64,000 nucleotides of DNA from GCA-2718815 sp963578105 (lineage in GTDB: Bacteria; Planctomycetota; Planctomycetia; Pirellulales; Pirellulaceae): NCBI GenBank assembly GCA_963578105.1, contig CAUZBP010000002.1, forward strand, positions 62,001-126,000. The letters are read 5' to 3'. Numbering within the stretch: the first letter of the stretch is position 1; each line of letters opens with the position of its first letter. Shown here one piece after another: positions 53,288 through 62,356 of this stretch. The notes beneath the pieces are model-generated. The model was given only the letters and a program-made list of their open reading frames with translations, did no database searches and was not told the origin of the DNA. The position numbers and the translations under genes were made by a program.

Positions 53288-55108
53288 TTAGTTTCCGAAA
53301 GAATCCCAAGGGAACTCGAAACTGGGTTGATTGGCGTAACGCTCGGTGTTGACTACCAGGCGCGCTCCGCTGCCCGCCTCCAGGTGGATCGTAAACCAAG
53401 GATGGTCGATTTCGATTTCCTGGTCGTCGACTAGCAGCGTCGTGCATTGGTGTTCACCGTAGGCGCCGGTCTGGACCACGACGGTTCGAGCAGAAGACTG
53501 ACTGACGTTCACCAGCGTGACGGCAACCTGCTGGTCGGTCATAGTGTCAATCAGTGCCGCGACATCTTCCGGAATACCAGCCCGCCGACGGTCCGGGTCG
53601 AAGTAACGTAACCGGCAATGCAATAGGGCCCCGCCCCGGCCCGGATCCAAACCGGCCAGCATCAGTTGACGTAAGATGCTCACCGTTGCCGGGTTAAAAC
53701 GCATCGGGTCGTCCGCCAGTCGCGTGTCAGGAGTGGTCGTGTCCTCACGCATGCCCCTGGCTTTGCTACGGAGGTTTTCAAACTCGCTCCGCAACGCGCG
53801 CGCAGGGAAATCGGGATCGTCGCCTTCCAGGTAGCGAATCCAATTGTCTGTGGCAACTCGGGTAAGGTTTTTTGGATCGCAGGTCCAGAAATAGCAATTC
53901 AGGGCGCCCGAATTCCATTTCTGAGGTTGGTAATCGTACCAACCCTGATCACCGTACATGTGGGGGTACATGACCTGGCCGTCGATCGTTTTACGATTGG
54001 CGTTGATGTGGTCGATCATTCGAGTCCAGATGTCGATATAACGGCGGTCGCCCGTCAGCAGGTAGGCGTTAGCGAAACCGATCAGTCCTCGCTGTGCCCG
54101 GTTGCGGTGTGCTATTTCACCCGACTGTGGAACCTCGACGGAGAATCCCCAGCCGTAGGCGCCGCCGTACCATTTACCGTCTGTTGCGCCACCGATTGTT
54201 CCGTCCAGACCGATTTTGGTTGGAATGATTCCATGATTGTCGATAGTCCGCTGGTACCACGCATCGACATACTCCAACAGCCATTGTTTGTATTTTGGAT
54301 CGCCCGTCAAAAGGTAGGCGTTGGCAGCCAGGGAAGTTGCACACATATTTTGAGGGTGATCACCAACAATGTCATTGTAATCTTTAAAATGAGCGACCAT
54401 TTCTCCGTAATTCCTCTCTCCATGTCCTGCGGCAAACCGGCCTGCAACTTCAATGGGATCCCCGACCCAGTCCAGCCCGGTTGCTTTGCGCATCAACGGG
54501 CCGCGGCTGCCGTTGAACATGCTGCGAATGATTTTGTAGTGGGGATCGTAGTTGGGCGCCTGGGGGTCTTCGTTCATGTAGAAACCGGCATAACGTCGGA
54601 CGCGGTGTCCGAAGGCGAGATCACGCGGATCTGACAAGCCCTGAAGATTGAACACCCGGAGTCCTTCGCCGTTGTGCATCCAATCCATCATCGTGGGGAA
54701 TTCTTTGTAATACATGCCGTCTCGTGCGAATGGCACATCCACAGTCTTTGCCTCGGTGTACTGTCGTAGGTGACCCTCCCAGGCCTGTTTGTACATCTCT
54801 AAGATCGAGTCGGGCGCGCCCAGCATGTGAAGGATTGGCCAGTCTGCAACGCTTTCGATGGCATCGTCAGGGCCGTCGTTGGCTCCCCAGCGTTCGACAC
54901 ATAGCAAGTATCCGCGCTCGTCATAGTACTTGTCGTAATATTCCTGACAGGCAACTGTGTTGGCCCGCAACAATTCTCGCTCCAGTAGGGCCCAGTCAGG
55001 CGGAGCCATGGGGGTCGTGATCGAAATGGTGGCCGCGTCGGCACCAAGGTGATGACAGGCTGCCACTGCCAGAACACACATTGTCCAGAGAGAGATACTG
55101 AGTTTCAT
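53288..55108 (-). CDS. Secreted helical-barrel protein, glycosidase-like
   Basis: The 606-residue protein has a signal peptide (ISLWTMCVLAVAACHHLGADA) and repeated helical units typical of an alpha/alpha toroid: MCATSLAANAYLLTGDPKYKQWLLEYVDAWYQRTID and RGLIGFANAYLLTGDRRYIDIWTRMIDHINA. Such folds occur in polysaccharide lyases and glycoside hydrolases. C-terminal beta-strands follow (AVTLVNVSQSSARTVVVQTGAYGEH). CAGGAG is eight bases before the ATG at 55108. Substrate and reaction are not identified. Confidence 0.65.
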   Translation of the reverse strand: MKLSISLWTMCVLAVAACHHLGADAATISITTPMAPPDWALLERELLRANTVACQEYYDKYYDERGYLLCVERWGANDGPDDAIESVADWPILHMLGAPDSILEMYKQAWEGHLRQYTEAKTVDVPFARDGMYYKEFPTMMDWMHNGEGLRVFNLQGLSDPRDLAFGHRVRRYAGFYMNEDPQAPNYDPHYKIIRSMFNGSRGPLMRKATGLDWVGDPIEVAGRFAAGHGERNYGEMVAHFKDYNDIVGDHPQNMCATSLAANAYLLTGDPKYKQWLLEYVDAWYQRTIDNHGIIPTKIGLDGTIGGATDGKWYGGAYGWGFSVEVPQSGEIAHRNRAQRGLIGFANAYLLTGDRRYIDIWTRMIDHINANRKTIDGQVMYPHMYGDQGWYDYQPQKWNSGALNCYFWTCDPKNLTRVATDNWIRYLEGDDPDFPARALRSEFENLRSKARGMREDTTTPDTRLADDPMRFNPATVSILRQLMLAGLDPGRGGALLHCRLRYFDPDRRRAGIPEDVAALIDTMTDQQVAVTLVNVSQSSARTVVVQTGAYGEHQCTTLLVDDQEIEIDHPWFTIHLEAGSGARLVVNTERYANQPSFEFPWDSFGN

Positions 55109-55240
55109 AGGTTAACTCCTGTTGTCTTCGTCGTAGCTTGAGAGGTGGCTACGATTCTACCTGTTCGCGGGTCGGTTTGCACCAACTTGCTTTGATCGGC
55201 CCGCCGCCGCAACACGATCGCGTCAGGAAACCGCGGCGAA

Positions 55241-56245
55241 GTGTCGCTCAGAGGGAATGTGGTCAGTTTGGCATTCCTGCAAAGCTTGTTGAAAGAAGAG
55301 GGGCTCTTGCGAAGGCAGGATGGACGGCAGGTGGACGTGGTGGTGACCGGGGTGGATACGGCGTTGTTTCCCGTTCTCGATCTTGTGCTGCCGGAGAACG
55401 CTTCGACGCTGCATTTTGTCGATTACACGGCGCGACGTGTCGCCCAGAACAAGAAATTGCTGCATGACGTACCCGCCCGGCAAGTGAAGAGCCGCCTGGT
55501 CATGACCCTCGCTGACGACAACGTGGGAGTGCTTCCCCAAACCGTGTTGCAGAGTCTGGAGACTTTGGCGGATCACCTGCAAGACGAGCACTGGGACGGA
55601 TTTTCGACCCGCTACTGGATGTTGGGTGAACTCGATCCAGTCGTTTATTTTCTTTCTCGAGCCGCATGGGATGTTCAGGCAACCAGTCGCTCGACACACA
55701 ATGAATTCTGGGACGCAGTGACGGAGCATCCTTCGACATCCGAACGGCTCTGGAAGGGTTGGGAGCACCTGGAGCAGGCGACCACGAAGATCGATAAGCA
55801 CGGACTTGGTTTTGGTTTTCCGGTGGAAACTATGATGATGAAACATTACCAATCCAGTCCCGAGCCTGCCTGGTGGGAGGAGGTCAACGAGCATTACACG
55901 CAGTTGTTGATCGAACTCTACCGGGCTCACAGTGCTTCCACTTCGCCCCGTGGTCGAAGTTTAATGCTTTACTATGCCAAACGCGCGACTTACGCGACGG
56001 AGTATTTGGCGGCTGTCAAAGCGGTACGGGAGGCAGCAGTCGCCCGGGAAGAAGGGGACATGGAGCAGGCGATTGAGCACATGGAGGTGGCTCTTGAGCA
56101 GACATACAATTGCATGACCACGCTGGCTGATGTGGCTCGTGATCAAAGCGACCGTGGCCTGATTGCTGTTCTTAACGCCTATGCTTATCAACCGCTGAAG
56201 AGGGAGTACGAACGGCTGGTGGACAGGGATGAATCCCGGGAGTGA
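55241..56245 (+). pseudogene. Probable C-terminal remnant of a larger glycoside-hydrolase-like gene
   Basis: The open frame encodes VSLAFLQSLLKEEGLL through WDGFSTRYWMLGELDPVVYFLSRAAWD and RDQSDRGLIAVLNAYAYQPLKREYERL. This looks like the C-terminal half of long planctomycete and verrucomicrobial glycosidase-like proteins as I recall them; no catalytic N-terminal half, signal peptide or good ribosome site is present and the frame closes upstream at 55193. The gene to its left runs the other way. A remnant left by a rearrangement is the best reading; a short stand-alone protein from a GTG at 55241 is the alternative. Confidence 0.5.
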
Positions 56246-56253
56246 GTTATCGC

Positions 56254-56288
56254 GGGATTTTTTAAATCCCCGGTCGCTTGCGAAGCGA
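56254..56288 (+). terminator. Two tandem hairpins after the remnant gene
   Basis: GGGATTT (56254-56260) and AAATCCC (56264-56270) form a seven-pair stem, then TCGCTT (56274-56279) and AAGCGA (56283-56288) a six-pair stem. They begin nine bases after the stop codon. No T-run follows, so termination would be imperfect. Confidence 0.45.
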
Positions 56289-56515
56289 AACGTGAGTCGG
56301 GATATCGCAGAATCCGGAAATAGGAATGATATTATTTAGACGCATGAGTAGAATTTGGGGTAAAGGTTGAATTTATTGCCAGGACACTACTTGCGGCCTT
56401 GGCCACGCCGGTGGTGAATCCAAGTTCAGGTCGTTATGTTCTAGATTGGTGTGGGTGGAAACGATCTTTGTGGTATACTCAGACAAATCGTGGACAATGT
56501 GAGACGGAGAGTTTC

Positions 56516-57979
56516 ATGAGCGAGTTCCACCATCCCAAGCTTCCCCGCCGCATGGCAATCCAGGCCGGAGCGATCGGCTTGTTGGGATTGGGTGGCAATC
56601 ATATCCAGGCCCTGCGCGCTGCGACCGCCGGCGGGCAACCCCGGCCGGCCGGTTCTGCGAAGGCGTGCATCTACATCTTCCTCTCGGGTGGCCTGTCTCA
56701 GCATGAAAGTTTTGATTTAAAACCGAATGCGCCTGAAGGGATTCGTGGCGAATTCAGTCCGGTCTCGACGAGCACACCGGGAATTCAAATCTGCGAGCAT
56801 TTACCCAAGTTGGCAGAGCGCAGCCACCTTTGGTCACTGGTTCGTTCGCTGACCCATCCGACTAACAGTCACACGATTGGCCACTTCTACATGCTCACCG
56901 GACGCTCGGTCAATCCACCGGGTTTTCGCGGTGATCGCATGCCTCGTTCCACGGATTGGCCATCGATCGCTTCGGTCGTCGGTGACAGGTTGCCACCGCG
57001 GGCAAACAATCTGCCTCCGGCGATTGTCTTGCCTGAACGTCTCGTGCATTGGTCGGGAGGAGTTATTCCAGGTAACTACGGTGGCTTGATGGGAAGTCAT
57101 CGGGATCCGTTTTTCGTGGAAGCGTCGCCCTATGGCAATCCGTCCTGGCGCGGCGCTTATCCTGAATACACGTTTCCCAATCAGAGTAAGAAACCACCCC
57201 AAACACCCGACGAACGAGTTTACCAGGCGCCGAGTTTAAAGCTTGCCGACGGCATGAACTTTTCACGCCTCAACGACCGTTTGAACGTATTGAAATCGAT
57301 TGACGGTCAACGTCGGGATCTCGATCTCTCGGCTGATGTGCAGAGCTACGACGCCCAACGTCAGCAAGTGGTTTCTCTGTTGAGGGATCCGAAGGTTCGG
57401 CAAGCTTTTGATGTCACGCACGCCGATGCGAAAACCCAGGAGCGGTATGGGGCAAACAGTTTCGGCTGGTCTTTGCTGATGGCGCATCGGCTGGTAAAGG
57501 CTGGTGTCAATCTTGTGCAGGTGAACCTCGGCAACAACGAAACCTGGGATACCCATGGCGACGCGTTTCCCCGTTTACGAGACAAGCTCTTTCCGCCCAC
57601 CGATCGGGCGTTATCCGCCCTGTTGGATGACTTGCAGGCAAGCGGGTTGCTGGACGAAACGCTGATTGTCATGGCGGGAGAGTTCGGGCGTACCCCGCAG
57701 TTGTCTACCCTCGGGGATTCGTTCGTGGGACCGGGACGTGGTCATTGGGGAGCGGTGCAAAGTGTGTTCTTCGCAGGTGGTGGTGTGCGGGGAGGGAATG
57801 TGATTGGCTCGTCAGATCAGGATGGAGCCTACCCCGCCTCCAGTCCCCAGAAACCTGAAAACATGGCGGCTACGATTTACCACGCGCTCGGGATTCCCCC
57901 GTCGGTTGCCTGGCACGATACTTCGGGCCGTCCGCATAACGTCTATCAAGACGTTCCCATCGCAGGGTTGCTGTCGTAG
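56516..57979 (+). CDS. DUF1501 family Tat-exported protein
   Basis: DUF1501 proteins are a very common planctomycete family of exported proteins related to the alkaline-phosphatase/sulfatase fold. The 487-residue product has a twin-arginine-like signal (LPRRMAIQAGAIGLLGLGG), then CIYIFLSGGLSQHESFDLKPNAPEGIRGEF, SLTHPTNSHTIGHFYMLTGR, LVQVNLGNNETWDTHGDAFPRL and TLIVMAGEFGRTPQLSTLGDS, and ends HALGIPPSVAWHDTSGRPHNVYQD. GGAGAG precedes the ATG at 56516; an extended -10 (TGGTATACT, 56471-56479) lies just upstream. The usual DUF1549/DUF1553 partner gene is absent here. Confidence 0.93.
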   Translation: MSEFHHPKLPRRMAIQAGAIGLLGLGGNHIQALRAATAGGQPRPAGSAKACIYIFLSGGLSQHESFDLKPNAPEGIRGEFSPVSTSTPGIQICEHLPKLAERSHLWSLVRSLTHPTNSHTIGHFYMLTGRSVNPPGFRGDRMPRSTDWPSIASVVGDRLPPRANNLPPAIVLPERLVHWSGGVIPGNYGGLMGSHRDPFFVEASPYGNPSWRGAYPEYTFPNQSKKPPQTPDERVYQAPSLKLADGMNFSRLNDRLNVLKSIDGQRRDLDLSADVQSYDAQRQQVVSLLRDPKVRQAFDVTHADAKTQERYGANSFGWSLLMAHRLVKAGVNLVQVNLGNNETWDTHGDAFPRLRDKLFPPTDRALSALLDDLQASGLLDETLIVMAGEFGRTPQLSTLGDSFVGPGRGHWGAVQSVFFAGGGVRGGNVIGSSDQDGAYPASSPQKPENMAATIYHALGIPPSVAWHDTSGRPHNVYQDVPIAGLLS

Positions 57980-58118
57980 CAACGCGACAGAGGTCGGTCT
58001 TAGCCCGTTTGGATGGGCAGCCATTTTACCCAGAAGTCCGGTCGTGATTGCATTTGCGCCGCGGCGTCAATGTGGCAGGCGAGAAGTCTGGCGAACGAAA
58101 GGTGTGGCGGTCGAAAAG

Positions 58119-59039
58119 TCACTCTTGCAGTTCAGCAAACACGTGCTGGATATTTTCAAGCTGGTCTTTGACATCAACTCCGGTCCATTCCTTGTAGAAC
58201 GGCAGATCGATCTCCTGCTGGATCTGGTTGAGTGACTTTCCGGAATCGATAGCTTGTTGAATGGCAGCACGTAATTCAACGAAATAACGCCTCTGCGTAT
58301 CAATCAACTCCTTGCCAGCCAACTCCCCGTGACCGGGAGCGATCACTTTGATTGGCAGTTCTTCCATTTGATTCAGAACCGTGATCCAACTCTGGGTATT
58401 ACTATCTCCCATGTAATTAAACGCTCCGTTGATGCATGCGTCACCCGTGAAAAGGATGCCATGGCGGGGTAACCAGGCGACGGCGTCACCGATGGTATGC
58501 GCATGTCCCATGTGCAGTAGCTCGACACGCTGCGTACCATCGTCGATGACCAGCCGGTGCGGGAAATAAACCGAAGGTTTTTCGTAGTTGAGCGGTCCAT
58601 ATTCGTCCGGTTTTATTTTCTGCGATTTTTCAAATTCGGCAGCCCCGTTGGTATCAAACATCACGCGACTGCGTTCTGACGCAATAGCAGCGGCACCCAG
58701 ACGCACATACTTCGAGTTGCCGTCCGCGTGATCGCCGTGGTGGTGGGTATCGAACACGTATCGAATCGGTTTGTCTGTTTGTTCTCGAATCAATCGGATG
58801 ACTTGTTTTGCCTGGCTGGGAAAATTTGCGTCGATGACCAGAACGAAATCTTTGAAAATGATCCAGCCCTGGTTGCAACCGGTAAAAGTTGGTTCTGTTT
58901 GGGCTTTCCGGAAGAACACGCCTGGAGCAAGTTCGGTCACGCTGGATTCGGTCGGCGACAATCCCAGGGCGAGTGTGCCGCTAAGACAGCAGAGTACAAC
59001 AAGTGCGAACAGGGATGACTTCACTCGGAAACAGGTCAT
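58119..59039 (-). CDS. Secreted MBL-fold metallo-hydrolase
   Basis: The 306-residue protein has a signal peptide (FALVVLCCLSGTLALG) and a metallo-beta-lactamase fold with the zinc motif THHHGDHADGN near residue 100, then LLHMGHAHTIGDAVAWLP, ILFTGDACINGAFNYMGD and VIAPGHGELAG. It resembles quinoprotein-relay-system (SoxH-like) hydrolases rather than beta-lactamases. GGAG is nine bases before the ATG at 59039; a TTG at 59054 is less likely. Substrate unknown. Confidence 0.85.
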   Translation of the reverse strand: MTCFRVKSSLFALVVLCCLSGTLALGLSPTESSVTELAPGVFFRKAQTEPTFTGCNQGWIIFKDFVLVIDANFPSQAKQVIRLIREQTDKPIRYVFDTHHHGDHADGNSKYVRLGAAAIASERSRVMFDTNGAAEFEKSQKIKPDEYGPLNYEKPSVYFPHRLVIDDGTQRVELLHMGHAHTIGDAVAWLPRHGILFTGDACINGAFNYMGDSNTQSWITVLNQMEELPIKVIAPGHGELAGKELIDTQRRYFVELRAAIQQAIDSGKSLNQIQQEIDLPFYKEWTGVDVKDQLENIQHVFAELQE

Positions 59040-59364
59040 CAGGAGTTTCTCCAAGGTAGTGATTGAGATGTGTGCTTGGTGCCGCTGAATGGCACGTGCT
59101 CAGGTTCGCCAAGTCGCCTGGCCACGAAAGGGTGTATGCTAGTGACTTGAAACGACCCCATCGCAACGCAAAAGACGCGCGGGTGCTCCGCAGTGAGAAC
59201 CTCAAGGTACTCGAAGCCACAGGTGTCTTCAAGCATCGCTGAGGTTTTTCCTGTTGCTGCCAGCCCTTGACTTTTCCCCCTGCAATCAACAAAGTCATTA
59301 GGGTGTGTTAAAAATATGTGTTGCGCCAGGCAGCCATCACCACAGCGTTGAAGGGAGATCCGAG
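59040..59364. other. Divergent intergenic region, no gene seen
   Basis: Between the MBL hydrolase and the Gfo/Idh-like gene there is no convincing frame. Promoters for both should lie here. Confidence 0.35.
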
Positions 59365-60420
59365 ATGATTCAACTTGTTCAAAAACACCTGCTTCTCTTA
59401 ACCGTTCTCTGCATATCATGCACCTGTCTCCAGTGGGGCATGGCGGCAGAACCAGTTCGAGTGGGGATCGTGTCGATCGATAGCTACCAGTCGCTTGCCT
59501 TCACCCAGTTGTTCCGCCAACCGCCCGAGGATAATCCCGAGGTGGGGGGGTTGGAAGTGATCGCCGCCTGGCCCGGTGGAAGCCCCGACCTTCCGCAGAC
59601 ACTAAAGGATGTGGAACGCTGGCGAGTGTATCTGGAAGACTATGGTGTCACGATGGAGGACTCGATCCAGAAGGTACTGGACCAGGTCGACGCAGTGATG
59701 CTGATGACCTTGGACGGTCGGGTTCATCTTGAACAGGTTCGGCTTATCCTGGCCGCAAGGAAGCCGGTCTACATCGGACGGCCAATGGCAGCCTCCCTGG
59801 CAGACGTCATTGAGATTTTCGAGCTGTCTGAGAAATACGATACCCCTGTGTTTTCCTGCTCACAGCACCGCTTCTCACCCGGAATCAACAGCATGCGAGA
59901 CCACGAAGAAGTGGGGGAAGTCGTCGGTTGCTCGGTTTACGGAGGCTGTCCGATTGTACCGCATCACCCGGACTTTTTCTGGCACGCGATTCATAGTTTC
60001 GAATCACTCTACGCGATCATGGGCACCGGTGTCGAAAGAGTCGTTCGCCTGGACACCCCCGATACGGAACTGGTGACCGGTGTCTGGAAGGATGGACGGA
60101 TCGGTACGTTCCGTGGCATCCGGAAAGGTGCGATTCAATACAGCGCCTTGGTGTTTGGCACCAAGGGAGTGATTTCCTCCGGACAGTATGGATATGCAGC
60201 ACCTGTCAAAGGAGTTGTACCTAAAGGGCGTTACAAAGGATACGAAGGGGTGGCAACGGAGATCGCGAAATTTTTCAAAACGGGTATCTCGCCCGTTCCT
60301 CCAGCGGAAACCATTGAATTGTTTGCCTTCATGGAGGCGGCTCACGAAAGCAAGCGACGAGGTGGCGCGTCTGTGAGCATTGCGGAAGTCTTGAAAAAGG
60401 TGCGTGGCAATGCTGAATGA
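59365..60420 (+). CDS. Gfo/Idh/MocA-like exported protein with degenerate motifs
   Basis: The 351-residue protein has a signal peptide (LLLLTVLCISCTCLQWGMAAE) and the Gfo/Idh/MocA fold, a two-domain NAD(P)-dependent oxidoreductase family. The cofactor region reads VRVGIVSIDSYQSLAFTQLF, lacking the GxGxxG glycines, and the normally conserved Glu-Lys-Pro reads KPVYIGRPMAAS, with Arg for the catalytic Lys. The rest (FSPGINSMRDHEEVGEVVGCSVYGGCPI, HPDFFWHAIHSFESLYAIMGTG) fits the family. The ATG at 59365 has AGGGAG upstream. It overlaps the PhyH gene by 17 bases. Confidence 0.82.
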   Translation: MIQLVQKHLLLLTVLCISCTCLQWGMAAEPVRVGIVSIDSYQSLAFTQLFRQPPEDNPEVGGLEVIAAWPGGSPDLPQTLKDVERWRVYLEDYGVTMEDSIQKVLDQVDAVMLMTLDGRVHLEQVRLILAARKPVYIGRPMAASLADVIEIFELSEKYDTPVFSCSQHRFSPGINSMRDHEEVGEVVGCSVYGGCPIVPHHPDFFWHAIHSFESLYAIMGTGVERVVRLDTPDTELVTGVWKDGRIGTFRGIRKGAIQYSALVFGTKGVISSGQYGYAAPVKGVVPKGRYKGYEGVATEIAKFFKTGISPVPPAETIELFAFMEAAHESKRRGGASVSIAEVLKKVRGNAE

Positions 60421-61180
60421 AGGCCAGGTCCAAGAATACGGGCGTGAAGGGTTTCTTTCCGGTATTCCGTTGATGCGGCATGATCAAATCCAATACTATC
60501 GAGACTGCTTTGATGCGTTGGAAGCCAGGGAGGGACGCGATAAGTCCCAGGTGGAACTGGTCGATCGGCACTTTGAAGAGCCGTTCATCTGGGAGATTGC
60601 GACGTATCCTGGGCTGTTGGATTGTGTAGAAACGATCATCGGACCCAATATTTTGATGCTATCGACACATTTTTTTTGTAAGTACGGCCAGCAAGAAAAT
60701 TTTGTCGCCTGGCACCAGGATTTACGGTATTGGGGTATCGATCCGCCTGTCGAAGTCGCTGCCTGGTATGCGGTGGATGATAGCGATCGGAAAAACGGTT
60801 GCATGCGGGTCATCCCGCGTCTGCACCGGGATAAGTTATTGCGGCACGGGAAGTCAGAGCAGCAAGGTAACTTGCTCAGTATCAACCAGGAAATCGACAT
60901 CAGTCCGTCGGAAGAGGAAAAGGCAGTCGATTGTATATTGAAAGCGGGCGAGATGTCGTTACACGATGGGCTGCTGGTGCATGGTAGCCTGCCCAATCGG
61001 TCGGATCGCCGGCGTTGCGGATTGACGGTGCGCTTCATTCCTACCCGGGTGAAGCCGATGGCTTCCGGACCAGAGGGAACCGGGCTGAGGTGGCGGCCGA
61101 TCCTGGTTCGTGGTACCGACTCGGAACGGAACTTTCAGTTGCAGTCGCCACCGTTTTCGCTGGAGACGTCAGACGATTGA
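60404..61180 (+). CDS. Phytanoyl-CoA dioxygenase (PhyH) family protein
   Basis: PhyH-type enzymes are Fe(II)/2-oxoglutarate dioxygenases that hydroxylate lipids, small metabolites or antibiotics. The 258-residue protein has the iron site WHQDLRYWG (His and Asp) near residue 105, then SLHDGLLVHGSLPNRSDRRRCGLTVRFIPT with the distal His and the 2-oxoglutarate Arg. The overlap with the Gfo/Idh-like gene points to joint translation and a linked pathway. The substrate is unknown. Confidence 0.88.
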   Translation: MAMLNEGQVQEYGREGFLSGIPLMRHDQIQYYRDCFDALEAREGRDKSQVELVDRHFEEPFIWEIATYPGLLDCVETIIGPNILMLSTHFFCKYGQQENFVAWHQDLRYWGIDPPVEVAAWYAVDDSDRKNGCMRVIPRLHRDKLLRHGKSEQQGNLLSINQEIDISPSEEEKAVDCILKAGEMSLHDGLLVHGSLPNRSDRRRCGLTVRFIPTRVKPMASGPEGTGLRWRPILVRGTDSERNFQLQSPPFSLETSDD

Positions 61181-61287
61181 CTCGGGCTTGCTGTAGGCTG
61201 TGGTCAGCAGTGACATCCGGCGGTGTGGCAGGAAGACTGCCAGCCTGGTGCATGTTGGAATGACGGTTTGTTTTTTTGGTGTGTGTG

Positions 61288-62259
61288 ATGACCGAGTTAT
61301 CGAGCAGGCAGGGGCCGGACGCCAGTTTAACCACGGTCGACAAAATGTCGGAGGGCAGGAAGATTCCGGTGATCCTGGACACGGACATTGGGGATGACAT
61401 CGATGATATGTGGGCTCTGGGGTTGCTGCTGAAATGTCCTGAATTGGACGTGCGACTGGTAATAGGTGATCAGGGCAAGCCCGATTATCGAGCACGCTTG
61501 CTTGCCAAGTTCCTGCAGACGGCTGGTCGTACGGACGTTGACGTCGCCGTGGGGCTGGATGTCAATCCATCAGTCGAGCAGCTGCTGGGAGCGTGGATTG
61601 CAGATTACCGGCTGGATGAGTACCCGGGGAACGTGCACGAAAATGGCGTGCAGGCGATTGTTGATACCATCATGCAATCTACCGAGCCGGTGACCCTGAT
61701 TGGCATCGGCCCGCTGCCCAACGTGGCTGCAGCCCTGGAGCGTGAGCCAGCGATTGCCCAACGGGCCCGTTTTGTCGGTATGCACGGCAGTGTGCGTGTC
61801 GGATATGACGGCCCCGGCAACCCGTCAGCCGAATACAATGTAAGTGCCGACACGTTGTCTTGCCGCCAGGTATTGAATGCGGCCTGGGACGTTGTCATCG
61901 CCCCACTCGACACCTCGGGTGCTGTCCATCTTTCGGGCCGGAAATATCGCCAGGTTCGTGATGCGGACAACCCCGTCGCCAGGGCGCTCATCGAGAACTA
62001 TCGCCTGTGGACGGCCTCGCAAACCAAGCCGGGCGAGGAAGATCCTGCCGAGTCGCGCAGTTCGACGCTTTTCGACACCGTCGCCATCTATCTGTCCTTT
62101 GCCAATTCATTGGTAAAAATCGAAGAACTTGGCATCCGGGTAACGGATGATGGATACACGCTGAGTGATTCGACTGCCAAAAAAATATTAGTCGCCACAG
62201 AGTGGAAGGACTTGTCCTCCTTCGAGGACTTCCTGGTTGACAGGTTGGCAGGTGAGTGA
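61288..62259 (+). CDS. Inosine-uridine nucleoside hydrolase family protein
   Basis: Nucleoside hydrolases split ribonucleosides to base and ribose. The calcium motif ILDTDIGDDIDDMWAL is present, followed by VTLIGIGPLPNVAAALEREP, AEYNVSADTLSCRQVLNAAWDVVIAPLDTSG, all family-typical. An aspartate/His substrate site lies at STLFDTVAIYLSF. The start is uncertain: ATG 61288 is used, ATG 61345 (MSEGRKIPVILDTD) would place the motif nearer the N-terminus. Confidence 0.88.
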   Translation: MTELSSRQGPDASLTTVDKMSEGRKIPVILDTDIGDDIDDMWALGLLLKCPELDVRLVIGDQGKPDYRARLLAKFLQTAGRTDVDVAVGLDVNPSVEQLLGAWIADYRLDEYPGNVHENGVQAIVDTIMQSTEPVTLIGIGPLPNVAAALEREPAIAQRARFVGMHGSVRVGYDGPGNPSAEYNVSADTLSCRQVLNAAWDVVIAPLDTSGAVHLSGRKYRQVRDADNPVARALIENYRLWTASQTKPGEEDPAESRSSTLFDTVAIYLSFANSLVKIEELGIRVTDDGYTLSDSTAKKILVATEWKDLSSFEDFLVDRLAGE

Positions 62260-62263
62260 GATT

Positions 62264-62286
62264 CGCCACCGGTTCAAGTCGTGGCG
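62264..62286. terminator. Hairpin between convergent genes
   Basis: CGCCAC (62264-62269) and GTGGCG (62281-62286) form a six-pair GC stem with an 11-base loop, five bases after the nucleoside hydrolase stop codon. It lacks a T-tract. Confidence 0.4.
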
Positions 62287-62356
62287 TCTGGTCTGAAAAG
62301 GTGACCGAATCGCCCGGCAGGGACAATTACGTCAGTGTGTTACCGGGCGCCGGGCG

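Noticed and set aside
62264..62286. Stem-loop with GGTTCAAGTC resembling a tRNA T arm
   Set aside because: No acceptor stem, anticodon arm or D arm fits around it; more likely a terminator hairpin.
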